A stretch of 64,000 nucleotides of DNA from assembly GCA_020912385.1 (NCBI GenBank), contig CP087210.1, forward strand, positions 1,240,001 through 1,304,000, read 5' to 3'. This DNA is from Neofusicoccum parvum (lineage: Eukaryota > Ascomycota > Dothideomycetes > Botryosphaeriales > Botryosphaeriaceae). This document shows, piece after piece, positions 47,248 through 57,388 of the stretch. Under the pieces are notes generated by a model. It saw only the letters and a list, made by a program, of their open reading frames with translations, was not told where the DNA came from and made no database searches. The translations under genes were made by a program, and so were the position numbers. The first letter of the stretch is position 1. Each line of letters starts with the position of its first letter.

Positions 47248-49179
47248 ATGACGTTTCGTCGCTGCCTGCCCGCCGGCTGTCGCCTGCCATCACTCAACGC
47301 CATCCAGAAAATGACCATCGCGCTCGTCGACCTGCCTGTCGAGCTGCTGTCGCATGTCGTGGCCTTTGTTTCCACCGCCCAGGCGCTCCGTGACCTGTCT
47401 TTGACATGCCGCACCCTGCACGCCTTCGTCGAGCACGAAGGCTGGAAAATCTTTCTGCGCACGCGCTTCCCGTCTTACCCTCCCGTCGACCAGCCCGCAC
47501 GCCTGCTGGCCCACTCTCTCACCACTCTGTCGCGGAACTGGGACCGCAAGGCCTTCGTCGGCCGCTACCTCGACCCGTCAGGGTCCATCGTCTCGCTGAA
47601 CACCGGCCAGCCGTTGACGGAATGGAAACGGCCGCGTGGACAGACCATGGGCTTCCAGCCCAGTCTAGACTCATACGAAGAGCTCTCCGCGGGCTCTGCC
47701 CACGGCCGTCGGGAAATACTCGTGTGGAGCGCTGGGACGGATCTTCTCATCAGGGCCAAGGAGTCCGGGCCAGCGACAGAAAAGCTGTGGGACCAAAGTT
47801 CACAGGCAGAGCGGCAGCACTACTTCGACCAGTACCACCATAGATCAAGCTGGTTCACGTTCAAGATATCCGGGGCTATCGAAGGCAGAGACGACATCAC
47901 ATGTGTTAATATCCTTAGACCTCCCCAGCGAAGCGCGGCGCCTCATCCAGACGCCGAACAGGCCATACTTGGTACAGCTAATGGGGACTTAAACCTAGTA
48001 ACCTTTACGCTTGATGAGGTTCCCGCATGGCGACGAGAAATATTCAACACCGACGGCCGTGCCGTCAAGGCCACTCATGTCTCATCGTCCGAGAACCCTC
48101 TTCTTGCTGCCGCTTTCTCCGACTCCACCCTCGCACTGTACCCCGTGCACAAAGCTGCGGATACAATAGAACCAGTCAGCCATTTGCAAGACCTTCCCAA
48201 AAACCATGCCAGCTGCCGCATCTGGTCCACTCGCTTTTTGTCTCCCGAAACTCTCGCCGTTGGGCTGGGCCCTTCCACCGAGCCCGTCCATGTCTACGGC
48301 ATTGCCCCCTCAGGATTCTCCAAAGATCCGATCCGCAAGTTTGGCATCGATGGCACCGCGTGGGGCGCTATGGATAGAGTGGATGTGGACACCGATGGCG
48401 AGCCTAGGCAGTCGTCGGTGTACCCAATATCGCCGTTGCCGTCTAGTTCTGACAAAGATGATCCAAACGTCTTCCTAAGCGGCGGCTACGATGGTATCGT
48501 GCGAGTGCATGACATGCGTTCACCTGCAGCATATCAGTCATGCTACTGGGACCCCACTGATGATGGTGCAGTGTATGCCCTGCAGACAATCGCGCGCGAG
48601 CGGCTTGTAGTTGGCAGCTCGCGCCACAGTATCGTCAAGTTCTTCGACCTGCGCGTTGCGGGGGGGAGAGCTTTTCACTATGCCCATGTTGGTGCAGCCT
48701 CAGAAAGTGGCTGTGGCCATCTCCCGAATGGTGCACATCTAGATGAAGACGCGGAAGCAGGATGGCACAGCCGTTACGGCTGGAACCTCTTCCTAAACCC
48801 GCGAAACCAGTCCCGACATCATCAGCGCCGCAACGACCGTCGCTCGATCAATTCTCCGGTCTACGCTCTCACCTCTCCCTCGCCCTTTTCACCTAGCCTC
48901 TTTGCTGGTGTCGAGAACAATGTGGTGCAGCTTGATTTCACTTCGATTGCGGATCAGCATCCCGATTCCATGTTCCAGCACTCGCTCGTGCGTATGAGCA
49001 AGAACAGGGCAATCAGTGTGCAGAAGAGTTGGAATCCAAGGGGCGATATCCTAAACCTAGCTGCGTATGAGCAGAGCGTGAAAGGGGCAATGAGGCTGAG
49101 GGTACAGGCTGGCGTCGGGAAATATGAAGGGTCATTGAACGGGTGGGACGAGCGATGGCGGGACAGCAGCGACTTATGA
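47248..49179 (+). CDS. F-box and WD40-like repeat protein
   Basis: A single-exon frame of 643 residues. An F-box lies at about 27-75 (LVDLPVELLSHVVAFV, then LRDLSLTCRTLHAFVEH). It is followed by WD40-type beta-propeller segments, for example LSGGYDGIVRVHDMRSP and LVVGSSRHSIVKFFDLR, and ALTSPSPFSPSLFAGVENNVVQLDF. Such proteins act as substrate receptors of SCF ubiquitin ligases. The target is unknown. An alternative ATG at 47311 (MTIALVDLPVE) would begin just before the F-box and may be the true start, since the first 21 residues (MTFRRCLPAGCRL) look like leader. The gene is divergent from the GH43 gene. Confidence 0.82.
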   Translation: MTFRRCLPAGCRLPSLNAIQKMTIALVDLPVELLSHVVAFVSTAQALRDLSLTCRTLHAFVEHEGWKIFLRTRFPSYPPVDQPARLLAHSLTTLSRNWDRKAFVGRYLDPSGSIVSLNTGQPLTEWKRPRGQTMGFQPSLDSYEELSAGSAHGRREILVWSAGTDLLIRAKESGPATEKLWDQSSQAERQHYFDQYHHRSSWFTFKISGAIEGRDDITCVNILRPPQRSAAPHPDAEQAILGTANGDLNLVTFTLDEVPAWRREIFNTDGRAVKATHVSSSENPLLAAAFSDSTLALYPVHKAADTIEPVSHLQDLPKNHASCRIWSTRFLSPETLAVGLGPSTEPVHVYGIAPSGFSKDPIRKFGIDGTAWGAMDRVDVDTDGEPRQSSVYPISPLPSSSDKDDPNVFLSGGYDGIVRVHDMRSPAAYQSCYWDPTDDGAVYALQTIARERLVVGSSRHSIVKFFDLRVAGGRAFHYAHVGAASESGCGHLPNGAHLDEDAEAGWHSRYGWNLFLNPRNQSRHHQRRNDRRSINSPVYALTSPSPFSPSLFAGVENNVVQLDFTSIADQHPDSMFQHSLVRMSKNRAISVQKSWNPRGDILNLAAYEQSVKGAMRLRVQAGVGKYEGSLNGWDERWRDSSDL

Positions 49180-49812
49180 GACGCGGTCAGACACTAATTG
49201 AGCAATTTCTCCTGACGAGGAGTCCTGCTGCTGCACTGTTGTATTTGATGTCCGTCGTGCAACGCGCCCCGCTGCAAGCGACAGATCCGTTCGGATGCCG
49301 GGCTGGTGCCCCGCTGTTTGCGGTTGCACAGAATCCTTCATTATCGCACCACCCGAATGCCCACCATTGGACAGTCGTGTCCCGGACCACCGACCGATTT
49401 GGGCCCCTGGTCCACGGCATCCACGACCGCGATCGGGCTGCAGCATTCTATGTCATCGTCGAGCAGGGCCGCTCTTCATGCAGCCCTCCAGCTCTGTCGT
49501 CGCATGGCTTCTACTCCGTCTTCAGGAAAATGGAAGATAGAGCACGAACGATGAATGAAAACAGCCCGCCACCTCGTGAATGGTCGCGTTCACGCACCGA
49601 GAACCCCATTGAAATTCTAAGCGGGAGCACATCGTGCTTTTCAGCACGGCTCTTTGGACTTCTCTATGGAATATCTGTGTGCATTATAGCATAGCTCGTT
49701 CTCGTGTTCAACGGTAGCGGCAATTAGCCATTTTCAGCCCATCCAAACTACTAGTCGCATCTCCAAGCTTACGACCCCAAGTCCGTCTCCACCACCACCA
49801 CCACCGTACCCA
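49180..49812. other. Intergenic region before the hydrolase relic
   Basis: About 630 bp with no credible gene. A 183-codon frame overlapping the F-box stop has no family resemblance. A small CAC/ACC microsatellite lies at about 49789-49806, just before recognisable hydrolase sequence begins. Confidence 0.4.
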
Positions 49813-51237
49813 GATCACCCCTACGACCGAATTCCACTTCCACCCCTGCTACGGTGGCTTCGAATGCGCCCACCTCTCCGTCCCTCTCGACTGGTACAAC
49901 ACAACCAGGTGTGGAAGTTGGTGGAGGGGTAGGAGCGTGGGGAGGTTCGTGCTGGATGGTGTTGTGGATGCGGAGAAGCACTACAGAGGTGAGACTAGTG
50001 TCGCATTAACCCATAAGTGGCTTCGGATGTCAAACGCCGCAGGACGTTTGGCCGACATGGACTCTTTAGGTAACGGCATTCCAACACTCGACGATGCAGA
50101 CAAGGTTCTCGAGGGCTTCTTTACGTCCTGCCATTCTGCGGGCCCGGAGAATTGTCCAACATACTCCACAGATGGGCCGGAAGGCGTGAGAGCGCTTTGG
50201 GATTCTATCAAATCCATCTTGCTTGTCTCTTCCGTTGCGGTTCCTGCACATGGATCATTCCCACCTGATGTTGTCGCATATTCCGACTTTATGGATTTCG
50301 TAAGACGTGGCATCTACTTCTCTCTTGATCCATTTGGAAGCATAGCATAGATCGTTCCCGAGCTCTCTACTGGAAACAGAATGCCACTGGCCGAGTGGAA
50401 GCAACAAACCCGGAGCGTTTACTGCCCGAGCTCAGAATGCAAAGCAGATGGTCCATGGCCTGAATCCTGCCATCGTCATGACGTCTATGCGGATAGTGAA
50501 GCCACTCCTCTGGTTTGGTGCATGAATCGGTGGAAGGGGCTCAGAAAGACGAGCGACGAATCCTGACAGCATTGGCAGGAACTAAGGAACGTGTCGGAGG
50601 CTTTGGGCGCTTGGTGGAGCACCATCATGGCATCCTGCAGAGATTGGAATCGAGCCTGCCTGGACTTTTGATGGTATGTCTTCGTGGCTGCATTTGAAAT
50701 CTGACGGTCTTGAGACGAGTGGGACTTAAGTAAGGCTGATTTCGTAATCCAACAGGTCCCGTCGCGGGCAACACATCACACCCAATACTCTGGATCGGCA
50801 ACACGCGTGACCAGGTAACACCGCTACGAGACGCATTCAAATCGGCGGAGAGGTTCCCAGGGTCTGTTGTGCTACAGCCGGATTGTGATGGGGTAAGTTG
50901 ACAAGTCGCTTTTGCTTTTTTGTCACCATCCATTTCTTTCAAACAGTCCCTGACAATACCTGAAATACAGCATGCCGCGCCGTCAACCTGCACAGCAAAA
51001 CATCTGAAACGGTCATTCCTGACCGGCGAGCTTCCGCAGCCCGGAGCCATCTGCGAGGTTGACCAGCATCCTTTCGAGAAGGGCAACGAAGTTCCTGCAG
51101 CGCGCTTTGCTGATCATCCAGACCGGAATCTATTCCTAGCGCTCAAGGGTCTCGCAGAAATCCCCGCCACGAGTTTCTTTCAAAGCCGCGTCTTGGCTTT
51201 GGGCAATAAGGGCCAGAAACCGGCAGTTATCGAGTAA
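49813..51237 (+). pseudogene. Decayed alpha/beta-hydrolase (S33, TAP-like C-terminus)
   Basis: Pieces of one secreted peptidase-like hydrolase lie in order. At 49813-49906 is HPCYGGFECAHLSVPLDW, the usual region before the catalytic domain. At about 49932 the sequence jumps to GRFVLDGVVDAEKHY, which in intact relatives follows the nucleophile elbow, so the segment with the oxyanion glycines and GxSxG serine is absent. Then come ADKVLEGFFTSCHSAGPE and later ELRNVSEALGAWWS, separated by stops and apparent frameshifts (for example TGA at about 50563 and a frame change near 50652). The 3' end is intact: GPVAGNTSHPILWIGNT at about 50757, GSVVLQPDCDG, an intron at 50894-50970, and HAAPSTCTAKHL to a stop at 51237. 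It is most likely a dead gene. A mis-assembly is the alternative. Confidence 0.78.
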
Positions 51238-52194
51238 GCCTGGTGAAAAAAAAGGTCTTCAGAGCGGAGCAAGCATGTCGTGCTCGGGCATAGAGCTTAA
51301 AGCCGGCGCAAACTTTGGATAAAAGAGGCTGCGTCGGAGGCTGACGACGCCTTTCTGCTCTTCAGATCTTATCAGACTATTGTGTGCCAGTGTCTGCAGC
51401 GGTCCGCGGTCGGGAAGGGGCACAGCATTTCGCAAGCGACGGACGGCGGCAGGTGACAGCAACACACCGGGTACAGGCGCGGAGATCTACCAGACTTGCA
51501 ACCCGGGTGCAGACTGCTAACGTACCCATGATGCCACCTTTCCCACGACTGCAACCTTAATCTGGCCTGACAGCCAGCTGCTGTGTTGTTGCGTCCGAGT
51601 TAAAAACCTAGTGCATCTCGACCAATCACGTCCTCGGGGTTGATCAATAAGAAATACACTCGGTCACCGTCCATCCCCACTTCTGTACCAGCGGGGTGGA
51701 AAGCCCCTTTCGTGCGCTGTTCCCGGGCCGCCGCCGTACCACACTTCGGCGGAACTGGGCCCTGCTAAGCTGTGGGCTCAGCGAGCGAAGTCGGTTTCCT
51801 GCGAGTGGCCTCCCAACCCAACGTTTTTGCCGACCGTCCCCCATGTCACGTATGCACGTCTTGGGGAACCGAGGCAACGCGCCCCGTTTTGGATGCAGCC
51901 TGCCCAGTACGTGCTGCAACCTTATCAACGACATCCATGCCACACGAGCTCAGAGCCTGCACACACTCTCTGCCTTATCATGATTCATATCGCACGTTAG
52001 GGGTCGGCCAGCGTCCAGAGACGGACGAGAGCGAGTAATCCGCTTTCCGAGATCGCTGACGTTGGCCCATAGGAGGCCAGGGATGGGCGTGGAAAGTGTC
52101 CTTTTAAGCTGCCCGCCCTCCCGAAGGCTTCCGCTTTCTGGCGTTGCCAAACTGAGCCTGGGAGTTGCTTCCCTTGTTTAGCTTGCTTGTCAAG
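51238..52194. other. Intergenic region, no gene seen
   Basis: About 960 bp between the hydrolase relic and the siderophore transporter. Composition is ordinary, with only short frames. It should hold the transporter promoter. I did not find a convincing GATA-factor pair (HGATAR sites) by eye. Confidence 0.4.
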
Positions 52195-54293
52195 ATGAGA
52201 ATCACGGACGCCGTGAAGATGCAGCTGCGTCCCTCCCCACCGACCGGCCTGACGCCTGTCAACACCAGGACTGATCCCTCGAGTAATGGGGATGGGAAAC
52301 TCGAGGCTAATGTCGTGATCAGGCCTGTGCAGCAGGAAGCTAGCGCTCCGGTGGGTGTTGCCAAAGTCGAGGCTATACAGGCTGTGTACGGGAAATACGG
52401 AAAATACTGCCTCTGGCTTGGGCTGGCGATGATAATGATCGTTTTGTAAGTTCGGTATCGTTACGTCTTACGGGATCAAGCTCTTACGGTAAACAGTGAG
52501 CTGGACAACAGCACCGTAGATACGTATCAGAACTATGCCACCTCATCCTTCAACAAGCTGTCCTTGTTGAGTACGCTCAGCACGGCAGCGACCATCGTAT
52601 GCGCGTCCCCAGCCCTTGCGAGTCTACATATTCTCCTGGCCATACTAACGGCAACCGTCAGATCACCGCCATCGTTAAACCCCCCATTGCCAAGATATCG
52701 GACGTCATTGGGCGTGGAGAAACATACCTCATCACCGTGTCCTGCTACCTGCTTTCCTACATCCTCTGCGCAACATCCAAAACCATCAACACGTATGCCG
52801 CAGGCCTCGTCTTCTACGCAATTGGCAAATCCGGAACCCAGATTCTGGACCAGATCATCTTCTCGGACATCTCCACGCCACGATGGCGAGGCTTCGTCCT
52901 CGGGCTCTCCTATTTCCCGTTCCTCATCACACCGTGGGTGGCGGCCTTCATCGTTGACAGCGTGACGGCAGAGGACGGCATCGGGTGGCGGTGGGGCATC
53001 GGCATGTTCGCCATAATCATGCCCTTCGCCTCGAGCTTCATAATCGTCACGCTGCTGTACCTCCAGCGCAAGGCTCGCAAGTTCGGGCTGATCCTCACCA
53101 ACAAGCTGACCGTCTACGACTTCTGTTCGCTGGTTGATCTGGGCGGGATGATCTTGCTATGCGGCGGCTTCGCGATGCTCCTGCTCCCGTTCACCCTGGC
53201 AGCTTCGACGCCCAGCAAATGGACCACACCGTGGATCGATAGCTTGATAGTGCTCGGCGTCCTGTTTCTCGGATCTCTGATCCCGTACGAGAAATTCTGG
53301 GCGAAGCATCCAGTGGTGCCTGTCCACTACGGGAAGAACCTCACCATTGTGATGTCTTGCCTGATGAGTGCGGTGGACACGTGCGGATTTACAGCCACGC
53401 ATGTCTATCTGTATGCGTGGTCTGTTGTGACGCACAGCTTCTCGGCGAGGGACGCCACATTCTTGGTACGGACAGACAACAGCGTTGGGAAGCAAACCTG
53501 CTAACAGAAACACAGGCGTATACCAACGGCGTGACGCAGTGTCTCTTTGCGATCATCGCCGGTGCCATCATGTACAGGAGCCGCAGATACAAGTGGCTGA
53601 TCATGGTGGGTGTTTGCATCCGCACGATCGGCTACGGCGTCATGATCAGGCTTCGTGGAGCTGAAAATAGCGCGGCAGAGCTATTCGCCGTCCAGCTGAT
53701 TCAGGGTATTGGATCGGGCTTCATAGAGTCGACTATCGTGGTGGCTGCGCAAATCTCCGTCAGCCATGCGGAACTCGCGCAGGTGTCTGCGCTTGTGCTG
53801 CTGGCAGCGTCCCTTGGATCGGCTATTGGAAGCTGCATCGCCGGCGGCATCTACACCAATACCTTCAGGAGCGCGCTCAGAAGACACATGGGAGACGGTA
53901 CACCACAGGCGACTATCGACTCACTGTACGACTCCATCACGGGGGTGCTGCCAGAGCCCGGCACGGCGGAGCGGCATGCGGTGAACCTCGCGGTAAGTGA
54001 GCTCGGATCGGCCTTGGGCTGCTCGGGCACAGGCGCTGACCCGTGCAGTACTCGGAGGTGATGAAGTACATCACGATCGCGGCATTTGCGATTTCGGTAC
54101 CGCTGTTCGTGGCGGCTTGGCTCGTGCCAGACCTCCGTCTGGAGTAGGTCGATCGCGGGTTAGGACTGTTTGAGGCGGCGGCTAACGCGAACACAGAGAC
54201 CAAAACGTGCGGTCGGCGCTGTTCGAGGCGCGAAAGGAGGATGGAGGGTCAGACGGGCACGAATTGCAGAAGCGTGAGCCAGAGTCGCCTTAG
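52195..54293 (+). CDS. MFS siderophore-iron transporter (SIT/ARN family)
   Basis: Six exons, 52195-52445, 52497-52596, 52662-53465, 53516-53992, 54049-54143 and 54197-54293, give 607 residues. The family is recognised by the TM1 end and following loop (MIMIVFELDNSTVDTYQNYA), ITAIVKPPIAKISDVIGRGE, the length of about 600 with some 14 TM segments, the C-terminal extracellular loop with YTNTFRSALRR, and a final SEVMKYITIAAFAISVPL segment. SIT proteins import ferric siderophores such as coprogen or ferrichrome by proton symport. The first 60 residues form a hydrophilic cytosolic tail. The fifth donor (CTGGA/GTAGGT) avoids an immediate TAG and adds the typical acidic/basic tail DQNVRSALFEAR. Without that intron the protein would end at LRLE. 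Substrate specificity is not readable. Confidence 0.92.
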
Positions 54294-55053
54294 GCGTTGT
54301 GGGGGGTTCGTGGCGAAGTCAAATTGGCGAGGCCGGCAGCTTGGGGCCCAGATCTGGCAGCACAGCCCGCAGCTCGTCGCAAACTAGGTTTCGCAGGTGT
54401 CTGGATGCAGGCGGGCACGGTGTCGACGTGAATAGAGGGATGCTGCAGCGCGTTCTCATCGCTGCTGGGCGGCGAAAGAAGCGGGCTGCTTCAGCCAGCC
54501 CGAACGGGCCCCGCTCATGGGCAGGTGCAGCATTGGGTCGAAGCACAGCTGCATCCGATGCATGCCTCCACTGGCCATGCAGGCCGCGCCTCGTGGGGTG
54601 TGGGCGTGCGATGGCGAGCTGCCGGCCGAGCTGAAGGCGGATCGACGGGCGGTGGCGCGGCGCGAGGGCTGTGGGTTGCGGCGCCAGCTGGGGGGCGGGC
54701 GGAAGGGCTGCCGGCGTGGGGACGGGCACAGGCACAGGCGGCAGCCCGTCCACGTGACGCGCGCAGGGCGGCGGCGCGCGCGGGCTGGGCGTGTTTCCGA
54801 ACTTGGCCTGACCACCAGACTCCATCCACTTAGCTCGCGTCCCATTAGCCATCAACCAACTTCTGCCCACGCTCCGCGGCGTGCGTCCTGCTGATTCAGC
54901 CCAGCCACTGGCGAGTCCCCCTGGCCAGCTGCGTCCTGCAGACCGAGTCTGCTTTCAGGACCCTTCCCGCAGAGTCCGAGGCCGCCGTGATGCTGAGCGT
55001 CGTGGCCCGTCGCTTACATGCCTGCTGTGTCGCGGAACGATGAGAGGGCGAGA
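54294..55053. other. Intergenic region, GC-rich, no gene seen
   Basis: About 760 bp between two plus-strand genes. High GC produces overlapping frames of 100-180 codons on both strands with Arg/Ala/Pro-biased sequence. These look spurious. Confidence 0.5.
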
Positions 55054-57125
55054 ATGGATGCGGACCAGCTCGCAGCGCCCCTGCCACGCCCGCCCGACGA
55101 GTCGGACTCGACCCCGCCAGCCCGCTCTTCCAGTATGTCGTGCGACCTTGCAGCACAGCTAACCTCCAGCTCCCGCCGCTGACCCCATACCGTCCAGGCA
55201 GCCCCGATGCAGACCACAATGCCACCAGCAAGCCGCCCAGGAAGAGGAAGCGCAAGCCGCGCCCTCCGCCAGCCCAGCCGGGCCTGCGCTGGCTGAATTC
55301 CACCGACCCCAGTCAGTTCAGGGACGATCGCGTCCGCAAGGCCGTCCGCTCGCATGTTATGTACGACCATGCTGCCCGCAAGAAAGGCTCGACCCAGGGC
55401 AAGCGGGACTCGGTCACTCTCGTGCACCTCTACAAGGAGACGCAGCCCTCGGAGCTGCCAGGCCCTTCGGCCCGCCCGCTCAATGGCCGCGACAAGGCTC
55501 TGGTTCCCGCTCACAGTCCCCCACCGGATCTCTCGGGCACTGCCTCTGGGAAGCGTTTGAAGGAAGAGCAAGACAGCAATCATCTTGCAATCTCCCTGCT
55601 CGACCGCCTTGCCTCCCATCTTGACCCTCTCGGGCAATTGCCCACTTTTCCAGGCCCAAAAAGCCATGTTCGTGAGCTTCAGAAATTCTGTGAGTACCCC
55701 GGTCGCTTTCTCGGCAATTGCGTCATATATGCCCTACTTCAGGACCCGTTGGTGGTTTTGCTAACTGGATGCTGCGCAGGTGTCGAGTATTTCGCCACTA
55801 CTATCTACCGCGTCGCTCCCATCGAGAACAGTAACATCTTCCTTGCGGGCATGTGCATGGCATCTGCGCGCCTTGACGTCCTCAAAGGCCTCACGCGGGA
55901 AAGCGCAATCACCGCTGCAGTGAAACTCGAAGCCGTTCGGCTGCTCAACCAAAGCCTCTCCAACCCTCATGTGCAACTCAACGACGAAACCATCATGATT
56001 CTTACGCGCCTCCTCCACAGTGAGATTATACATGGAAATTTCTCCGTGTTGGAAGTCCACAAGAAAGGCATGGAAAGAATTGTCCAGTTGAGAGGAGGCT
56101 TTGAACGGCTTTACCGCGACTCCCCAGCATCGCGGTGGCTCTGCAATGCCATAATACAGTAAGCCCCACCCTAGGGAACTTTGCACGCTCCATTCGTGCT
56201 CTTGCCTTTCTTACTGCTCGTTCCACCATTATCATCGAGCCGTCCCAGGCCGCTCCCCTGACTGACACATGCTAGTGTGGTGTACCAAGCCTCTATCCAC
56301 ACCGAACAGCAACCCTCCCAGATCTTCCTCGACTACATACCTGCAACCTATGACCTAAGCGTGCCACCTGACCAAAGAGAACCGGAAAGACCAATGTATC
56401 TTCCAGACAAAGTCTGGACTTTCATCGTGAAGGACTACCGATGCTCAAAATACACAGCAGAGCTTCTGCAGGACCTTCGAGATGCTACCGGATTATTCCT
56501 GACGTATTTTTCAGGTAAGACGGGGTCGCCTCATCAAACTCTGGCTGGACACAACGACCCGGATGCCATCCGAGCTCGCACATACCTCTTTGAACGCACC
56601 ATGGCAAAACCATCAGCCGATGATCCTGAGAGCCCGGTGTTTGGCGACTGGTACTATGAGGCCATACGGATTTTGTCCCACATCTACGCCACGTCCATGT
56701 TCCATCTGGTCCCGTTCTCAGTCGCCGCCATTCTAGCCAAAGACACTCTAGCTCCCGAACGCCCATCTCTCTCCGTCCCAGAGCGTTTGAAGGCTGCAAT
56801 CGAGAAGACACATCCCGATCCCGGCCAATGCTGGGGTCCTTTGATGACTCGAGTACTACTATGGATCACAGTTGTGGGCGGTGCTGCCGCGAACCCGCTC
56901 TCGTCGGATGTCACTTCTCATGAGGAACGGGCTGACATCAACCCTGGGCTCGAATCTGCACGGAGGTATCTCATATCTCTTGGGCTCAGATGCACCATCG
57001 TGCTCGCATGCCAATCTCCATATTCCCCGGCATATGTTCTCGAGCTCTTGCGAAGAGTCATCCGGATCCAAGGATTCTTCGCAGAGAAACCAGTGTACAC
57101 GAACGTTGGCTGGAAACCCGCATAG
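55054..57125 (+). CDS. Fungal-specific regulator of the PF11951 / 'tachykinin family' type
   Basis: Exons 55054-55132, 55198-55689, 55780-56158 and 56276-57125 give 599 residues. The first exon (MDADQLAAPLPRPPDES) was inferred: its GTATGT donor and the CCAG acceptor at 55197 join in frame, and no ATG exists in the long frame upstream of the basic region. A basic stretch PPRKRKRKPRPPP is a likely nuclear signal. LRWLNSTDPSQFRDDRVRKAVRSHVMYDH follows, a signature I associate with fungal proteins named 'tachykinin family'. The rest is the helical fungal-specific transcription factor region (LDVLKGLTRESAITAAVKLEA, VQLRGGFERL). No Zn2Cys6 cluster is present, which is usual for this group. Function and targets are unknown. 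An internal GTAAGA at about 56514 could be an extra donor but was not used. Confidence 0.75.
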
Positions 57126-57388
57126 CAGCAGACCTGCATATGCGCAAAATCTTGATACCCCTAGGATGCACGTCTTTCGAACTCGACCCGGCGAGAGCTT
57201 TTGAGCAAAAGGATGCAAGGACATAATTTCATCACAACCCATAGTGTACCATCAACGTCCGCACTCTTGTACAATCTTTCATGTCTATTACTGAAATCAT
57301 ATCATGCATAGCGCACGCCATCCTCATAATCTCTCGCGTCAATCACACCCATCCTTTCCACCAATTCTAATGTCTCAGCAACATCCTG
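57126..57388. other. Convergent 3' intergenic region
   Basis: The 263 bp between the stops of the regulator (plus) and the sugar transporter (minus) are AT-rich and appear to contain only 3' UTRs. Confidence 0.6.

Noticed and set aside
49143..49694. 183-codon plus-strand frame overlapping the F-box/WD gene stop
   Set aside because: It starts inside the upstream gene, has no recognisable domain and no conserved-looking composition.
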